This document shows positions 24,273 through 35,919 of a DNA stretch of 64,000 bases, piece by piece. The notes beneath the pieces were generated by a model. That model did no database searches. It worked only from the letters and a program-made list of their open reading frames with translations, and was not told the DNA's origin. The translations under genes were made by a program, and so were the position numbers. The DNA comes from Bacillaceae bacterium SAS-127 (GTDB lineage: Bacteria > Bacillota > Bacilli > Bacillales > Domibacillaceae). Position 1 is the stretch's first letter. Every line of letters begins with the position of its first letter. The stretch covers positions 1 to 64,000 of the forward strand of contig NKXN01000030.1 of assembly GCA_002261155.1 (NCBI GenBank), read 5' to 3'.

Positions 24273-27200
24273 ATGAAATCAAATAACCTTCCACTAAAAC
24301 AAGGACTTTACGATCCAACCTTTGAACATGATGCTTGCGGGATTGGATTCGTTGCAAATATAAAGGGAAAATCTTCTCGTGAAATTGTTAAGCAAGCCAC
24401 AATAATGCTTTGTCGATTAGAGCATCGTGGCGGACAGGGCAGTGATCCAGCTACAGGTGATGGTGCAGGGATTATGGTACAGTTGCCACATCAATTTTTT
24501 CAACTAACTTGTTCAGACTTTCACATACCTAAAGTTGGTCAGTATGGCGTAGGGATGTTATTTTTACCACAAGATGTTGAGAATCGAATGAAATGTGAAG
24601 AACTGTTCAATCAAATCATTGCAGAAGAAGGGCAAAAGCTATTAGGTTGGCGGACGGTCCCAGTAGATGATACGAATATTGGGGAGACAGGTAGAGTTAG
24701 TCAGCCATTTATTCGCCAAGTGTTCATTGAGAAATCGGCTGAACTTGCTGATGAACGATCATTTGAACGTAAGCTCTATGTCATTCGTAAGCGAATGGAG
24801 TTGGCTGTTGAAGAACAACATCTTGCTGGAGAAAAAACTTTTTATGTAGCTAGCCTTTCCACTCGAACGATTGTATATAAAGGAATGCTAACACCTGATC
24901 AGCTAGATACGTATTATCTCGATTTACAACATCCTTCCTTTGAATCGGCGATGGCACTTGTTCATTCGCGTTTCAGTACAAATACTTTTCCGAGCTGGGA
25001 ACGAGCGCACCCGAATCGATATATGATTCACAATGGCGAAATCAATACGTTAAAAGGTAACGTTAATTGGATGAAAGCGCGTGAGCAATTATTGGCATCG
25101 GACTTATTCAGAGACGATATGAAAAAAATCGTGCCAATCATTGATACGAACGGCAGTGATTCATCGATGTTTGATAATTGTTTAGAGTTTTTAACGTTAT
25201 CTGGACGGTCGTTACCTCATGCGGCGATGATGATGATTCCAGAGCCTTGGGATAAAAATCCACTAATGAATGAGTCATTACGGGCTTTTTACGAGTATCA
25301 CAGTTACTTCATGGAGCCTTGGGACGGACCGGCAGCGGTGGCATTTACCGATGGTCGTCAGATTGGGGCGATGCTTGATCGAAACGGGCTACGGCCAGCT
25401 AGATATTATGTAACGACCGATGGTACGATTATTTTTTCATCAGAAGTGGGCGTGTTAGATGTTCCTGCTGAAGACGTGTTAGTGAAGCGGAGATTAAGCC
25501 CGGGGGAAATGTTGCTAGTTGATTTAAGTGAAGGACGAATTGTACCAAATGAAGAGCTAAAAAGTAAAATGGCTAACGAAAAACCATATCAACAATGGTT
25601 AAAGGAAGGAATCATTTCGATTGATTCAGTTGAGCAAGAAGAACAAGTGGATGACTTCCGATTCCCTTTGTCGATGTATCAACAAGCATTTGGCTATACG
25701 TATGAAGAATTGACAAAGCAACTAGCACCGATGGTTACAGAAGGAAAAGATCCGCTCGGTTCGATGGGAAATGATACACCACTCGCTGTGCTTTCGAACA
25801 AACCTCAGCTTTTATACAATTATTTCAAACAACAGTTTGCTCAAGTGACGAATCCTCCGATTGATGCGATCCGTGAAGAGTTTGTCACGTCGACGATTAC
25901 GATGCTAGGGGCGGAGGGGAATTTGCTTCATCCAGACGAAAAAAGCTGCCGCCGCATTCGCCTAGAGACACCGATTTGTTCAGATGCTCAGTTAACAAGT
26001 ATTCGTCAACAGGCAGAGTTCCAAGCTCAAACGATTACGATGCTGTTTGAAGCTAAAAATGGGGAACAGTCATTAGATGCAGCTATGCAACACCTGTTTC
26101 ATTCTGTCGATCAAGCTATTGACGCTGGCGTAAGCTTAATTATTTTGTCTGACCGTCAAATGAGCGAAGAGTTAGCCCCTATTCCTACTTTATTAGCGGT
26201 GAGTGGATTGCATCATCATCTCGTTCGTCAAGGAACAAGAACGAAGGCTAGTATTATAGTAGAAACAGGTGAAGCGCGTGATATTCATCAATTTTGTACG
26301 CTGATTGGCTATGGAGCGGATGCGATTCATCCGTATCTTGCCTTCGCTAGTACTAATAAGATGATTGAAAATGAACAGATCAAACAGATCTCTTACGCAG
26401 AAGCAGTGGAAAAATATATGGATGCAGCGACGAGCGGCATTGTTAAAGTAATGTCTAAAATGGGGATTTCCACGATCCAAAGCTATCGAGGAGCGCAAAT
26501 TTTTGAAGCGATTGGTATTGGTCAAACAGTGATTGATCGTTATTTTACCGGAACAGCTTCGCAAATTGGGGGCATTTCCTTAGAGACGATTGCGAAAGAA
26601 ACGTTGGTGCGTCATCGTCAAGCTTTCCACTCTCAAGATCAATCACTTGAATCAGGAAGCGATTTTCAATGGAGACAAGATGGAGAATTTCATGCTTTTC
26701 GTCCAACGACGATCCATACGCTCCAGCAAGCTTGTCGAACGAATAATTATGATCTGTATAAAAAATACGCTGAAATGGCGAATGAAGAGCAGCTCATCTT
26801 TTTAAGAGGACTGTTTGGTTTTAAAGAGACACAAGCGATTCCCGTTGAAGAAGTAGAATCGGTCGAAGCGATTTGTCGCCGCTTTAAAACTGGGGCGATG
26901 TCATACGGCTCATTAAGCCAAGAGGCCCATGAAACGCTGGCGATTGCGATGAATCGCATCGGTGGAAAGAGCAATAGTGGAGAAGGAGGAGAACATCCAG
27001 ACCGCTATTTACCTGATGAAAATGGAGATTTGCGCCGCAGTGCGATTAAGCAAGTAGCGTCTGGTCGTTTCGGTGTATCGAGCCAGTATTTAGTTCATGC
27101 AACAGAAATTCAAATTAAAATGGCGCAAGGAGCTAAGCCAGGGGAAGGCGGACAGCTACCAGGAGAAAAAGTGTATCCATGGATTGCGGAAGTACGCGGG

Positions 27201-28841
27201 TCCACACCAGGTGTCGGTTTAATTTCACCACCGCCGCATCATGATATTTACTCGATTGAAGATCTTGCTCAACTCATCCATGATTTGAAAAATGCGAACC
27301 CAGCCGCGAGAATTAGCGTCAAGCTTGTGGCAAAAGCTGGTGTGGGAACGATTGCCGCTGGAGTCGCTAAAGGGCTTGCTGATGTGATTTTAATTAGCGG
27401 ATATGAAGGGGGAACAGGTGCCTCCCCAAGAACAAGTATTAAACATGCGGGGATTCCGTGGGAGCTCGGCCTTGCTGAAACGCATCAAACGTTGATGTTG
27501 AATGATCTTCGAAGTCGAGTAGTTTTAGAAGCGGATGGTAAACTGATGACCGGACGTGATGTCGTCGTGGCGACTTTACTAGGAGCAGAGGAATATGGTT
27601 TTGCAACGGCTCCACTCGTCGTATTAGGCTGTGTACTAATGAGAGTTTGTCATTTGAATACTTGCCCTGTCGGTGTAGCGACACAAAATCCAGACCTCCG
27701 GAAAAAATTTATCGGGACAGCTGAGCACGTGGAGAATTTTATGAGATTTATCGCTCAAGATGTCCGAGAAATCATGGCGACCTTAGGATTCCGGAAGATT
27801 GATGAAATGGTCGGGCGCACAGATACATTGGTCGTAAATGACAAGATCAAAGCGTATTGGAAAGCGAAAGAATTAGATCTTTCCTCACTACTTTATCAAC
27901 CAACTCCCTCTAAAGAAGTCAGAATGTTCTGTCAAGAAAAACAAAATCATCGTTTAGATCAATCACTTGATGAAACAGAAATTTTATCTGTTTGTCAGCC
28001 AGCTATTGAGAGGAAACAATCGGTGCAAGCCAGTTTTGCGATTCAAAATGTGCATCGCACAGTTGGAACTATTTTAGGCAGTGAAATAACGAAAAGATAC
28101 GGTCAAGAAGGGCTCGCTGAAGATACGATCCAGTTAACATTCATAGGGTCGGCTGGGCAAAGCTTTGCTTCTTTTTTACCGAAAGGCGTCACGATGTCGC
28201 TTCAAGGAGATGCGAATGATTATGTCGGTAAAGGGTTGTCAGGAGGAAAAGTGATTGTGAACCCAGCTGAAAAATCTACCTATCTGCCTGAAGAAAATAG
28301 CATTATCGGTAATGTCGCTTTTTACGGAGCGACAGCTGGCGAAGCGTATATTCATGGTCTGGCAGGTGAGCGTTTCTGTGTTAGAAATAGCGGTGTGCAG
28401 GCGGTTGTCGAAGGAATTGGTGATCATGGCTGCGAGTATATGACAGGTGGGCGTGTCGTGGTGCTTGGAGCAGTTGGTAACAATTTTGCGGCGGGGATGT
28501 CTGGTGGAGTGGCATATGTATTTATTCAAGGAACAGACGATTTTCAGCGACGGTGCAACCAGCAAATGGTGAGTTTGGAGTCATTGGAAGTAACGGCTGA
28601 TCAAGAAGAGGTTAAACAGATGGTTATTCGTCATTATCAGTATACGAATAGCTCTCGTGCGCGATACATTTTAGATCATTGGGAAGAGCTATTACCACAG
28701 TGGGTGAAGGTGATTCCGAAAGAGTATAAACAGATGATGGAATCGATTGAACAAATGCAACAGGTGGGACTTTCGTTGCAAGAAGCCAAGCTCCACGCTT
28801 TTACCGAAAAGTCGCAATTAAAAAAATTAGAGCATGCTTAA
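24273..28841 (+). CDS. gltB: Glutamate synthase (NADPH) large subunit
   Basis: A 1522-residue protein of normal length. It makes two glutamates from glutamine and 2-oxoglutarate. The N-terminal class II amidotransferase has its nucleophile at Cys22 (HDACGIGF), after a short propeptide that should be removed. The central and FMN-binding synthase domains follow, with [20 protein letters not shown], the ammonia-channel/FMN region [13 protein letters not shown], and the 3Fe-4S cysteines in [15 protein letters not shown]. The C-terminal beta-helix (GXGXG domain) spans residues about 1270-1480 ([23 protein letters not shown]). Bacillus annotations often call this gene gltA. It is first in the nitrogen operon. 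Confidence 0.96.
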   Translation: MKSNNLPLKQGLYDPTFEHDACGIGFVANIKGKSSREIVKQATIMLCRLEHRGGQGSDPATGDGAGIMVQLPHQFFQLTCSDFHIPKVGQYGVGMLFLPQDVENRMKCEELFNQIIAEEGQKLLGWRTVPVDDTNIGETGRVSQPFIRQVFIEKSAELADERSFERKLYVIRKRMELAVEEQHLAGEKTFYVASLSTRTIVYKGMLTPDQLDTYYLDLQHPSFESAMALVHSRFSTNTFPSWERAHPNRYMIHNGEINTLKGNVNWMKAREQLLASDLFRDDMKKIVPIIDTNGSDSSMFDNCLEFLTLSGRSLPHAAMMMIPEPWDKNPLMNESLRAFYEYHSYFMEPWDGPAAVAFTDGRQIGAMLDRNGLRPARYYVTTDGTIIFSSEVGVLDVPAEDVLVKRRLSPGEMLLVDLSEGRIVPNEELKSKMANEKPYQQWLKEGIISIDSVEQEEQVDDFRFPLSMYQQAFGYTYEELTKQLAPMVTEGKDPLGSMGNDTPLAVLSNKPQLLYNYFKQQFAQVTNPPIDAIREEFVTSTITMLGAEGNLLHPDEKSCRRIRLETPICSDAQLTSIRQQAEFQAQTITMLFEAKNGEQSLDAAMQHLFHSVDQAIDAGVSLIILSDRQMSEELAPIPTLLAVSGLHHHLVRQGTRTKASIIVETGEARDIHQFCTLIGYGADAIHPYLAFASTNKMIENEQIKQISYAEAVEKYMDAATSGIVKVMSKMGISTIQSYRGAQIFEAIGIGQTVIDRYFTGTASQIGGISLETIAKETLVRHRQAFHSQDQSLESGSDFQWRQDGEFHAFRPTTIHTLQQACRTNNYDLYKKYAEMANEEQLIFLRGLFGFKETQAIPVEEVESVEAICRRFKTGAMSYGSLSQEAHETLAIAMNRIGGKSNSGEGGEHPDRYLPDENGDLRRSAIKQVASGRFGVSSQYLVHATEIQIKMAQGAKPGEGGQLPGEKVYPWIAEVRGSTPGVGLISPPPHHDIYSIEDLAQLIHDLKNANPAARISVKLVAKAGVGTIAAGVAKGLADVILISGYEGGTGASPRTSIKHAGIPWELGLAETHQTLMLNDLRSRVVLEADGKLMTGRDVVVATLLGAEEYGFATAPLVVLGCVLMRVCHLNTCPVGVATQNPDLRKKFIGTAEHVENFMRFIAQDVREIMATLGFRKIDEMVGRTDTLVVNDKIKAYWKAKELDLSSLLYQPTPSKEVRMFCQEKQNHRLDQSLDETEILSVCQPAIERKQSVQASFAIQNVHRTVGTILGSEITKRYGQEGLAEDTIQLTFIGSAGQSFASFLPKGVTMSLQGDANDYVGKGLSGGKVIVNPAEKSTYLPEENSIIGNVAFYGATAGEAYIHGLAGERFCVRNSGVQAVVEGIGDHGCEYMTGGRVVVLGAVGNNFAAGMSGGVAYVFIQGTDDFQRRCNQQMVSLESLEVTADQEEVKQMVIRHYQYTNSSRARYILDHWEELLPQWVKVIPKEYKQMMESIEQMQQVGLSLQEAKLHAFTEKSQLKKLEHA

Positions 28842-28863
28842 TGAGAAAGGAAGTGACATATAT

Positions 28864-30348
28864 ATGGGAAAGGCGACAGGATTTATCGACTATGAGCGGC
28901 AAGTGCCAGAAGAAAGACATCCTTTAGAACGAATCCGCGATTGGAAAGAATATCAACAACCTTTAGGTGATGATCAGTATCAAACTCAAGGGGCTCGCTG
29001 CATGGATTGCGGAACGCCGTTTTGCCATACAGGCATTCAAGTGGCAGGGATGGCGATGGGCTGCCCGTTATACAATTTGATTCCTGAGTGGAATGATCTT
29101 GTCTATCGTGGTCGTTGGCAAGAAGCACTAGAGCGTTTGTTAAAAACAAATAATTTCCCTGAATTCACCGGTCGGGTATGCCCCGCTCCATGCGAGGGAT
29201 CATGTACAGTAGCAATTAGCGATTCAGCGGTTACGATTAAATCGATTGAGCGAGCCATCATTGATAAAGGTTTTTCAGAAGGATGGATCGTACCGAAGCC
29301 ACCGAAAGCACGCACGGGAAAAAAAGTAGCGATTGTCGGTTCAGGGCCAGCCGGACTTGCGAGTGCCGATCAATTAAACAAAGCGGGGCACCTTGTGACG
29401 GTCTTTGAACGAGCTGATCGCATCGGTGGCTTACTCACTTATGGGATTCCTAATATGAAGCTAGAAAAAAGCATCGTCGAGCGGCGTGTGCAACTACTAC
29501 AAGCGGAAGGCATCACGTTCGTTACGAATACGGAAGTAGGAAAGGATATTTCTCCACAACAGTTGCGAGCGGAATTTGATGCGGTCATTCTTTGTACAGG
29601 GGCTCAAAAGCATCGAGACGTAGCGATTGAAGGGCGAGAGTTAAAAGGGATTCATTTTGCGATGGATTATTTAACACTCAATACGAAAAGTCTATTAGAT
29701 TCCAATCTTGAAAATGGACAGTTTATTTCAGCGAAAGGGCAGGATGTGATCGTCATTGGAGGGGGAGATACGGGGGCGGACTGTGTAGCTACTGCTTTGA
29801 GACATAGATGTAAAAGTGTTGTCCAGTTTGGTAAGCATCCACAGCTGCCAACAGAAAGAAACAGCAATAACCCGTGGCCGCAGTACCCTCAAGTGTTCTC
29901 ACTTGATTATGCTTATGCAGAAGCGGCTACTCAAACGGGCAAGGACCCTCGTGAATATTGCATTTTAACGAAGAAGTTTGTTGGAGATGAAGCTGGTCAT
30001 GTGAAGGAGCTTCATACGGTACAAATGGAAAAAGTAATTGGCAAAGATGGTCGAATCGTCTTTCATGAAATACCTGGAACAGAGAAAGTATGGCCAGCTC
30101 AGCTCGTATTAATCGCCGCAGGATTTAGCGGACCAGAACAAGAGGTGATTCAATCATTTGCTCTTACCCAAAATGAACGAGGTTGTGTGGAAGCGCCGTT
30201 TGGAAAATACACGACAAATGTTGATGGTGTTTTTGCAGCGGGGGATGTACGCAGAGGGCAAAGTTTAATCGTTTGGGCGATTAACGAAGGTCGTGGCGTA
30301 GCTCGTGAATGCGACCGTTATTTGATGGGAGAGACATTTTTACCTTAA
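28864..30348 (+). CDS. gltD: Glutamate synthase (NADPH) small subunit
   Basis: A 494-residue flavoprotein that feeds electrons from NADPH to the large subunit. The start at 28864 ([12 protein letters not shown]) matches the family and has GGAAGTG upstream; ATG 28834 overlaps gltB without such a site. Two N-terminal cysteine clusters for 4Fe-4S centres are visible ([12 protein letters not shown] and CPAPCEGSC), followed by the FAD motif GSGPAGLAS and the NADPH motif [10 protein letters not shown]. The C-terminal [17 protein letters not shown] is the second FAD contact. It lies 22 bases after gltB. Confidence 0.96.
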   Translation: MGKATGFIDYERQVPEERHPLERIRDWKEYQQPLGDDQYQTQGARCMDCGTPFCHTGIQVAGMAMGCPLYNLIPEWNDLVYRGRWQEALERLLKTNNFPEFTGRVCPAPCEGSCTVAISDSAVTIKSIERAIIDKGFSEGWIVPKPPKARTGKKVAIVGSGPAGLASADQLNKAGHLVTVFERADRIGGLLTYGIPNMKLEKSIVERRVQLLQAEGITFVTNTEVGKDISPQQLRAEFDAVILCTGAQKHRDVAIEGRELKGIHFAMDYLTLNTKSLLDSNLENGQFISAKGQDVIVIGGGDTGADCVATALRHRCKSVVQFGKHPQLPTERNSNNPWPQYPQVFSLDYAYAEAATQTGKDPREYCILTKKFVGDEAGHVKELHTVQMEKVIGKDGRIVFHEIPGTEKVWPAQLVLIAAGFSGPEQEVIQSFALTQNERGCVEAPFGKYTTNVDGVFAAGDVRRGQSLIVWAINEGRGVARECDRYLMGETFLP

Positions 30349-30368
30349 AAAAGAGGGGAGCTAGTGAA

Positions 30369-31703
30369 ATGGCTAAATATAATAAAGAAGAAATTGTTCG
30401 TTTAGTTGAAACAGAGAATGTGAAATTTATTCGCCTCCAGTTTACCGATATTTTAGGAACAGTCAAAAACGTAGAGATCCCTTCCTCTCAGTTAGAGAAG
30501 GCGTTAAGTAATAAGATGATGTTTGACGGGTCGTCGATCGAGGGCTTTGTCAGAATTGAAGAATCTGATATGTATTTATATCCGGACTTAGACACGTTTG
30601 TTATCTTTCCATGGACGGCTGAAAAAGGGAAAGTCGCTCGCTTTATTTGTGATATTTATCATCCAAATGGTCAGCCATTTGAAGGTGATCCACGCAGTAA
30701 TTTAAAGCGTCTATTAAAAGCAATGATCGATTTAGGATTTACCGAATTTAACTTAGGGCCAGAACCAGAATTTTTCCTGTTTAAGTTAGATGAAAAAGGA
30801 AAGCCAACCCTTGAGTTGAATGATCAAGGCGGTTATTTTGACTTAGCTCCGACCGATTTAGGTGAAAATTGTCGCCGCGATATCGTGTTGGAATTAGAGG
30901 GAATGGGCTTTGAAATAGAGGCTTCCCACCATGAAGTAGCCCCTGGTCAGCATGAAATTGACTTTAAGTATACGGATGCGGTCAAAGCTTGTGATGATAT
31001 TCAAACATTTAAGTTAGTCGTCAAAACGATTGCCCGTAAGCACGGCTTACATGCCACTTTTATGCCGAAACCATTGTTTGGCGTAAATGGTTCCGGGATG
31101 CATTGTAACCTTTCCTTATTTAAACATGGTGCAAATGCGTTTTATGATGCCAATGGCGAGTTGGAGCTAAGTGAAACAGCACGTCAATTTATCGCCGGAA
31201 TCATTAAGCATGCTCCAAGTTTTACAGCGGTTACGAATCCAACGGTCAATTCTTATAAACGGTTAGTTCCAGGCTATGAGGCACCATGTTATGTCGCTTG
31301 GTCCGCGAGAAATAGAAGTCCCCTCATTCGGATTCCGGCTTCTAGAGGGTTAAGTACTCGCGTGGAAGTTCGCAGTGTCGATCCAGCGGCCAATCCGTAT
31401 TTAGCGATGTCAGTTCTTCTTGCAGCTGGTTTAGATGGCATCAAAAATCAATTAACACCACCGAAATCAGTCGATCAAAATATTTACGTGATGACGAAAG
31501 AAGAAAGAGTGGCAAATGGTATTGTCGATTTACCGGCGACATTAGCAGAAGCACTTGATCAATTAAAAGTGAATGAAGTCATTGTGAATTCGTTAGGCGC
31601 TCATTTATTTGAACATTTCGTTGAAGCAAAACAAATCGAATGGGATATGTTTAGAACTCAAGTTCATCCATGGGAACGGGAACAGTATTTAACGCAATAT
31701 TAA
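30369..31703 (+). CDS. glnA: Glutamine synthetase, GSI-alpha type
   Basis: A 444-residue glutamine synthetase with the exact length and very high likeness to Bacillus GlnA. Visible: [16 protein letters not shown], which carries the arginine (near 62) linked to glutamine feedback inhibition in Bacillus; [36 protein letters not shown]; and [15 protein letters not shown]. The adenylylation tyrosine loop of GSI-beta is absent. The start at 30369 (MAKYNKEE) follows GGGGAG. In most Bacillus genomes glnA follows glnR; here it sits inside a gltBD operon with no glnR, so it may be a second copy or a relocated one. Confidence 0.95.
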   Translation: MAKYNKEEIVRLVETENVKFIRLQFTDILGTVKNVEIPSSQLEKALSNKMMFDGSSIEGFVRIEESDMYLYPDLDTFVIFPWTAEKGKVARFICDIYHPNGQPFEGDPRSNLKRLLKAMIDLGFTEFNLGPEPEFFLFKLDEKGKPTLELNDQGGYFDLAPTDLGENCRRDIVLELEGMGFEIEASHHEVAPGQHEIDFKYTDAVKACDDIQTFKLVVKTIARKHGLHATFMPKPLFGVNGSGMHCNLSLFKHGANAFYDANGELELSETARQFIAGIIKHAPSFTAVTNPTVNSYKRLVPGYEAPCYVAWSARNRSPLIRIPASRGLSTRVEVRSVDPAANPYLAMSVLLAAGLDGIKNQLTPPKSVDQNIYVMTKEERVANGIVDLPATLAEALDQLKVNEVIVNSLGAHLFEHFVEAKQIEWDMFRTQVHPWEREQYLTQY

Positions 31704-31755
31704 ATCTATTCAGAGCGCAAGCAAAAAAAATCCTATGTAAAGAAGGTGAATGCTT

Positions 31756-33591
31756 GTGTGTGGAATTACAGGTTGGATTGATTGGAATCAAGACGTCAGC
31801 AAACAAGTGTCTATTGTGGAAAAAATGGTCGCGACCTTAAGTAAAAGAGGACCAGATGCTTCTAATATTTGGAGCATCCTTCATGCAGCGCTAGGTCATA
31901 CGCGACTTGTCGTTGTTGACCCTGCTGGTGGTACTCAACCGATGGAGAAAGATGGCTATACGCTAGTGTACAATGGTGAGCTTTATAATACGGAAGAGTT
32001 GCGCAAGGAGTTGTTGAAAAAAGGGTACTCCTTTCGCTCTCATTCCGACACAGAAGTATTATTGACTGCTTATATCGAATGGAAGGAAACCTGTGTTGAC
32101 TATTTCAACGGAATTTTTGCTTTTGCTATTTGGGATCATCAACGTGAGCGATTGTTTGTAGCGAGAGATCGGCTTGGCGTCAAACCTTTATTTTACAGCG
32201 AGAAAGGTCAGTCTTTCTTATTTGCATCGGAGTTGAAAGCTCTGTTAGCTCATCCGAACATGAAAAGCGAGGTCGGACGGGAAGGCTGGCAAGAAGTGTT
32301 CGGATTAGGCCCTTCCCGAACGCCTGGGCATGGTATTTTTCGAGGGGTAAAAGAACTACGTCCCGCCCATGCCTTAACTTATGACCGTCAAGGAGTGCGG
32401 ATTTGGAGATACTGGAACGTGAAAAGCAAAAAGCATGACCATTCATTGCAGGAAACGATCGAGCATGTGAGATTTCTCGTGCAAGATGCGGTGGAACGAC
32501 AATTAGTAGCCGATATGCCTGTTTGTACCTTTTTATCGGGTGGCGTTGATTCAAGTGCCATTAGCGCGATGGCTTCTAATTATTTTGCCAAAACAAATCG
32601 TGGATTGTTGCACACGTACTCGATTGATTATGAGCAAAACGAGCAGTTTTTTCAGGCTAATGCCTTTCAACCAGATGCGGATTCTCCATGGATCGAGCGT
32701 ATGACACAATATATAGCATCTATTCATGAGTCAGCTGTGATTGACAATGAGCAGCTTGTGGAAAGGTTAAAGGATGCTACGATGATGAGGGATTTGCCAG
32801 GCATGGCCGATGTGGACTCGTCGTTACTCTGGTTTTGTGAGCGAATAAAGAAAGATTTTACCGTGGCGTTGTCAGGTGAATGTGCCGATGAGATATTTGG
32901 CGGCTATCCTTGGTTTTATAAAGAAGAAATGTTGAATGAAGGAGCCTTTCCATGGATGAGGTCGCTAGATGAGAGAGAACAGTTATTGTTACCACACTGG
33001 CAAACGAAACTTGATTTAAAAGGGTATGTACAAGAAAAATATAATGAAACAGTGAAGGAAACTCCTCAATTGGCTGGAGAAAGCCCTTTGGAAGCGAAGC
33101 GTCGGGAAATGTTTTATCTCAACATGATTTGGTTTATGACCACATTGCTTGAGCGGAAAGACCGCATGAGTATGGGAGCAAGCTTAGAAGTTCGTGTTCC
33201 TTTTGCTGATCATCGGCTCGTTGAATACGTCTGGAATATTCCTTGGGAAATAAAAATGTTGAATGGGCGTGAAAAAGGGCTGTTGCGTCAAGCTTTAGAA
33301 GGGATACTTCCCGATGATGTTCTCTATCGTAAGAAAAGCCCCTATCCGAAAACCCATCATCCAAAATATACACAAAGAGTAAAACAGCAATTGACAGCGA
33401 TCATTGAAAACAAAACCTCTCCTATACTTGAGTTACTTTCTAAGCAAAAAATGAAAGAAATCATCGATACAAATGGCTCATCACTGAAACATCCTTGGTT
33501 CGGGCAGCTGATGACAGGACCTCAACTCATAGCACATCTCATTCAAACCAATCAATGGCTTAAACACTATAATATCAACATTGTTGACTAA
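31756..33591 (+). CDS. Glutamine-hydrolysing asparagine synthetase
   Basis: A 611-residue AsnB/AsnO-type enzyme converting aspartate, glutamine and ATP to asparagine. GTG 31756 places Cys at position 2 (M-C-GITGW), the required N-terminal nucleophile once Met is removed; ATG 31750 would bury it. Other marks: RGPDAS, YNGELYNTEELR, SHSDTEVLLTAYIEW in the glutaminase domain, and the PP-loop FLSGGVDSSAISA with GECADEIFGGYPWFY in the synthetase domain. It lies 52 bases after glnA in the same run. Bacillus has three such enzymes; the length and ending resemble AsnO, but I do not assign a symbol. Confidence 0.92.
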   Translation: MCGITGWIDWNQDVSKQVSIVEKMVATLSKRGPDASNIWSILHAALGHTRLVVVDPAGGTQPMEKDGYTLVYNGELYNTEELRKELLKKGYSFRSHSDTEVLLTAYIEWKETCVDYFNGIFAFAIWDHQRERLFVARDRLGVKPLFYSEKGQSFLFASELKALLAHPNMKSEVGREGWQEVFGLGPSRTPGHGIFRGVKELRPAHALTYDRQGVRIWRYWNVKSKKHDHSLQETIEHVRFLVQDAVERQLVADMPVCTFLSGGVDSSAISAMASNYFAKTNRGLLHTYSIDYEQNEQFFQANAFQPDADSPWIERMTQYIASIHESAVIDNEQLVERLKDATMMRDLPGMADVDSSLLWFCERIKKDFTVALSGECADEIFGGYPWFYKEEMLNEGAFPWMRSLDEREQLLLPHWQTKLDLKGYVQEKYNETVKETPQLAGESPLEAKRREMFYLNMIWFMTTLLERKDRMSMGASLEVRVPFADHRLVEYVWNIPWEIKMLNGREKGLLRQALEGILPDDVLYRKKSPYPKTHHPKYTQRVKQQLTAIIENKTSPILELLSKQKMKEIIDTNGSSLKHPWFGQLMTGPQLIAHLIQTNQWLKHYNINIVD

Positions 33592-33593
33592 AT

Positions 33594-33623
33594 AGGCGTT
33601 GGGGCGAGCTGCCCCCAGCGCTT
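33594..33623 (+). promoter_or_regulatory. Hairpin between the asparagine synthetase and amt genes
   Basis: A GC-rich stem of about 11 pairs with one bulge (GGCGTTGGGG with CCCCCAGCGC) sits between the two genes and is followed by A-rich, not T-rich, sequence. It could be an mRNA processing or stability element or a weak attenuator; it is unlikely to be a full terminator on the plus strand. Confidence 0.5.
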
Positions 33624-33648
33624 AAAAAATTAAAGGGGGGAATGCATA

Positions 33649-34923
33649 ATGGATGAGCTATATTTGCTAAATAGTGTCTGGATTATGTTAGGGGCGATAT
33701 TAGTTATATTGATGCAAGGTGGATTTATTTTGTTAGAGGCGGGATCAACGCGGATGAAGAATGCGGGGCATATTGCTGGGAAGACCGTTTTTACATTTGG
33801 TCTCGCGTCTCTTATGTTTTGGGCGGTTGGATTCGGTTTTATTTTTGGAGATCATGCAAATTTCTTTGTGGGTTTGTCTCATTTCTTCTATTCGGGATAT
33901 GAAATGGAAGGGATGAATTATTCGACCGCTGCATTTTTCCTGTTTCAACTTGCATTTGCAGGTATCTCCTTAACGATCGCGTTTGGAGGCTTTGCCGAGC
34001 GAGCAAAATTTTCGGTCTACCTTATTTTTTCTATTCTATTTTCAGTGTTCGTATATCCAGTTGTCGCTCATTGGATTTGGGGAGGCGGTTGGTTAGCAGA
34101 GCACGGAAAACAAGATTTTGCTGGTTCGACTGTCGTTCATTTAACAGGTGCAATGGCTTCTCTTGCGGCTACGATTTTACTGAAGCCAAGAATCGGTAAG
34201 TTTAACAAGGATGGCTCTATCAACAATTTACATGGTCATAGCCAAGTGTTTACAGCATTAGGTGTATTAGTTTTATGGTTTGGCTGGTTTGGGTTTAATG
34301 CAGGGAGCACACTTAGTGTTGACGATGGTTTTTTTGGATTTGTTGCCTTGAACACGAACTTGGCAGCTGGAGCTGGAGCGGTTAGTGCTTTACTTATTTC
34401 ATGGGTAATAATCGGGAAATCAGATGTTCCGACAATGTTAAATGGAGCATTAGCTGGCCTCGTTGCTATTACGGCTTCTTGTGCCTTTGTGGAAACATGG
34501 GCGGCTGTTGTTATAGGTTTAGTTGCCGGTGTACTTGTTTTTTATAGTGCGAGATTCGTTGAAAAACTAAAAATTGATGATCCAATCTATGCGTTGTCTG
34601 TTCATGGGGTGGCAGGTGTTTGGGGGACGTTATCTACAGGATTATTCGCCACACCAGAGTTGGCAACTGTAGGGCTACCAGGATTATTTTACGGAGGAGG
34701 CTTCACGCAGCTCGGAGTTCAAGCGCTAGGCGTTGCTGTATGTGGTGCTTACGCATTCGCTGTATCTTTCGCTCTTTTATTCATCATAAAAAAAGTGTTG
34801 CGAGGACTTCGAGTATCGGAGGAAGAAGAGTTAATTGGTTTGGATATGAGCGAACATGGAAGCTACGGATACCCTGAATCCTTTCTATCGAAGGATCAAC
34901 AGCTGATTCACTCTGAAAAATGA
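33649..34923 (+). CDS. amt: Ammonium transporter (Amt)
   Basis: A 424-residue Amt/Rh-family channel with 11 predicted membrane helices. Visible: LLEAGSTRMKNAGH in the first helices, AFGGFAERAKFSVYL, VAHWIWGGGWLAEHG, the signature DFAGSTVVHLTGAMASL with the first pore His, FGFNAGSTLS, and the second pore His in LSVHGVAGVWGT. It moves ammonium/ammonia into the cell, supplying the enzymes encoded upstream. The usual partner glnK (PII) is not next to it; a GlnD-like nucleotidyltransferase gene follows instead. Confidence 0.95.
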   Translation: MDELYLLNSVWIMLGAILVILMQGGFILLEAGSTRMKNAGHIAGKTVFTFGLASLMFWAVGFGFIFGDHANFFVGLSHFFYSGYEMEGMNYSTAAFFLFQLAFAGISLTIAFGGFAERAKFSVYLIFSILFSVFVYPVVAHWIWGGGWLAEHGKQDFAGSTVVHLTGAMASLAATILLKPRIGKFNKDGSINNLHGHSQVFTALGVLVLWFGWFGFNAGSTLSVDDGFFGFVALNTNLAAGAGAVSALLISWVIIGKSDVPTMLNGALAGLVAITASCAFVETWAAVVIGLVAGVLVFYSARFVEKLKIDDPIYALSVHGVAGVWGTLSTGLFATPELATVGLPGLFYGGGFTQLGVQALGVAVCGAYAFAVSFALLFIIKKVLRGLRVSEEEELIGLDMSEHGSYGYPESFLSKDQQLIHSEK

Positions 34924-34950
34924 TTCTAGCTAGGTAAAGGAAGTGTTTAT

Positions 34951-35919
34951 ATGGAAGCTGATTTTTCTCGCTATCAATCGTTAAAGAATTGGCGTTCAGA
35001 GCAGATGTCTACTCATCAGTCTAGTACTGATGAGTTCAATTGTTTCCATGAGCTTGTTATCAATAAAGTATTTAGCCTGACGATCGATGACATGGTGAAA
35101 GAGCATGGGCCTTTGCCCAGTGATTTTTCTTGGTTTGTGATGGGGAGTACAGGTAGATACGAACAGGCAGTGAATAGTGATCAAGATCATGGGTTAGTGT
35201 TTGAAAATAATGATGAATACACGAAGGAATATTTTCTTACTTTTGGAAAGCGGTTATGTGTGAATTTACAATTTGTCGGTTACCCCTATTGTATCGGAAA
35301 TGTCATGAGCTCGAATCCACTTTGGTGTCAATCGATCGAGTCGTGGGAGCACCAGTTGGATAAGTGGTTGCTAGAAGAAAGTTGGGAATCGATCCGGTAT
35401 TTACTCATATTTTATGATGCAAGAGTCGTTGTGGGCGAAGCGAGTCCCATTCGAAAATTGAAACAAAGACTGCATCAATCTCTTTATCGGAATCCCCACT
35501 TATTGAGCCGTTTCTTTGATAATACAAGTTATATGAAAAAAGGAATCGGTGTGTTTGGTCAGTTTCTAACAGAGTCGAATGGGCGTTACAAAGATTGTCT
35601 TGAATTGAAACATACCGCCTTTTTCCCCTATGTCAATTCGATTCGATTATTAGCCGTCAAGGAGAGCCTTGAACAAACATCCACATTATCTAGAATACAT
35701 GCTCTTTCTAAGCTTCCAGCCTATAACCTAGATTCATATGCTGATCATTTTGACAAGCTATTATCTTATCGTCTTCAGTACGCTGACGGTTATTACTTGA
35801 ATGTGAAGAAGCTTAATAAAAGAGAGAAATTAGGATTGAAACAAATTCTATTAGGTGGAAGAGATCTTCAACGTTACGTAGAGATGACGGTCAAAAAGGT
35901 GTTAGAAAATGAGGTTTGA
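34951..35919 (+). CDS. GlnD-like (DUF294-type) nucleotidyltransferase
   Basis: A 322-residue soluble protein. The nucleotidyltransferase site is visible at residues 65-83: MGSTGRYEQ, then SDQDHGLVF with Asp77 and Asp79, the pattern of DUF294 proteins, which resemble the uridylyltransferase domain of GlnD. The second half fits DUF294_C (GVFGQFLTE, LKHTAFFPYVNSIRLL). The CBS or cAMP-binding domains often fused N-terminally are missing, as are the HD and ACT domains of GlnD. It lies 27 bases after amt and overlaps the exonuclease gene. DUF294/DnaQ pairs are known near solute transporters in other bacteria; the biochemical role is unproven. It might modify a regulator of Amt or of the assimilation enzymes. 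Confidence 0.8.
   Translation: MEADFSRYQSLKNWRSEQMSTHQSSTDEFNCFHELVINKVFSLTIDDMVKEHGPLPSDFSWFVMGSTGRYEQAVNSDQDHGLVFENNDEYTKEYFLTFGKRLCVNLQFVGYPYCIGNVMSSNPLWCQSIESWEHQLDKWLLEESWESIRYLLIFYDARVVVGEASPIRKLKQRLHQSLYRNPHLLSRFFDNTSYMKKGIGVFGQFLTESNGRYKDCLELKHTAFFPYVNSIRLLAVKESLEQTSTLSRIHALSKLPAYNLDSYADHFDKLLSYRLQYADGYYLNVKKLNKREKLGLKQILLGGRDLQRYVEMTVKKVLENEV

Noticed and set aside
26193-26564. Minus-strand open frame inside gltB
   Set aside because: Antisense shadow of a conserved enzyme gene, with a His/Arg/Cys-rich translation and no support.
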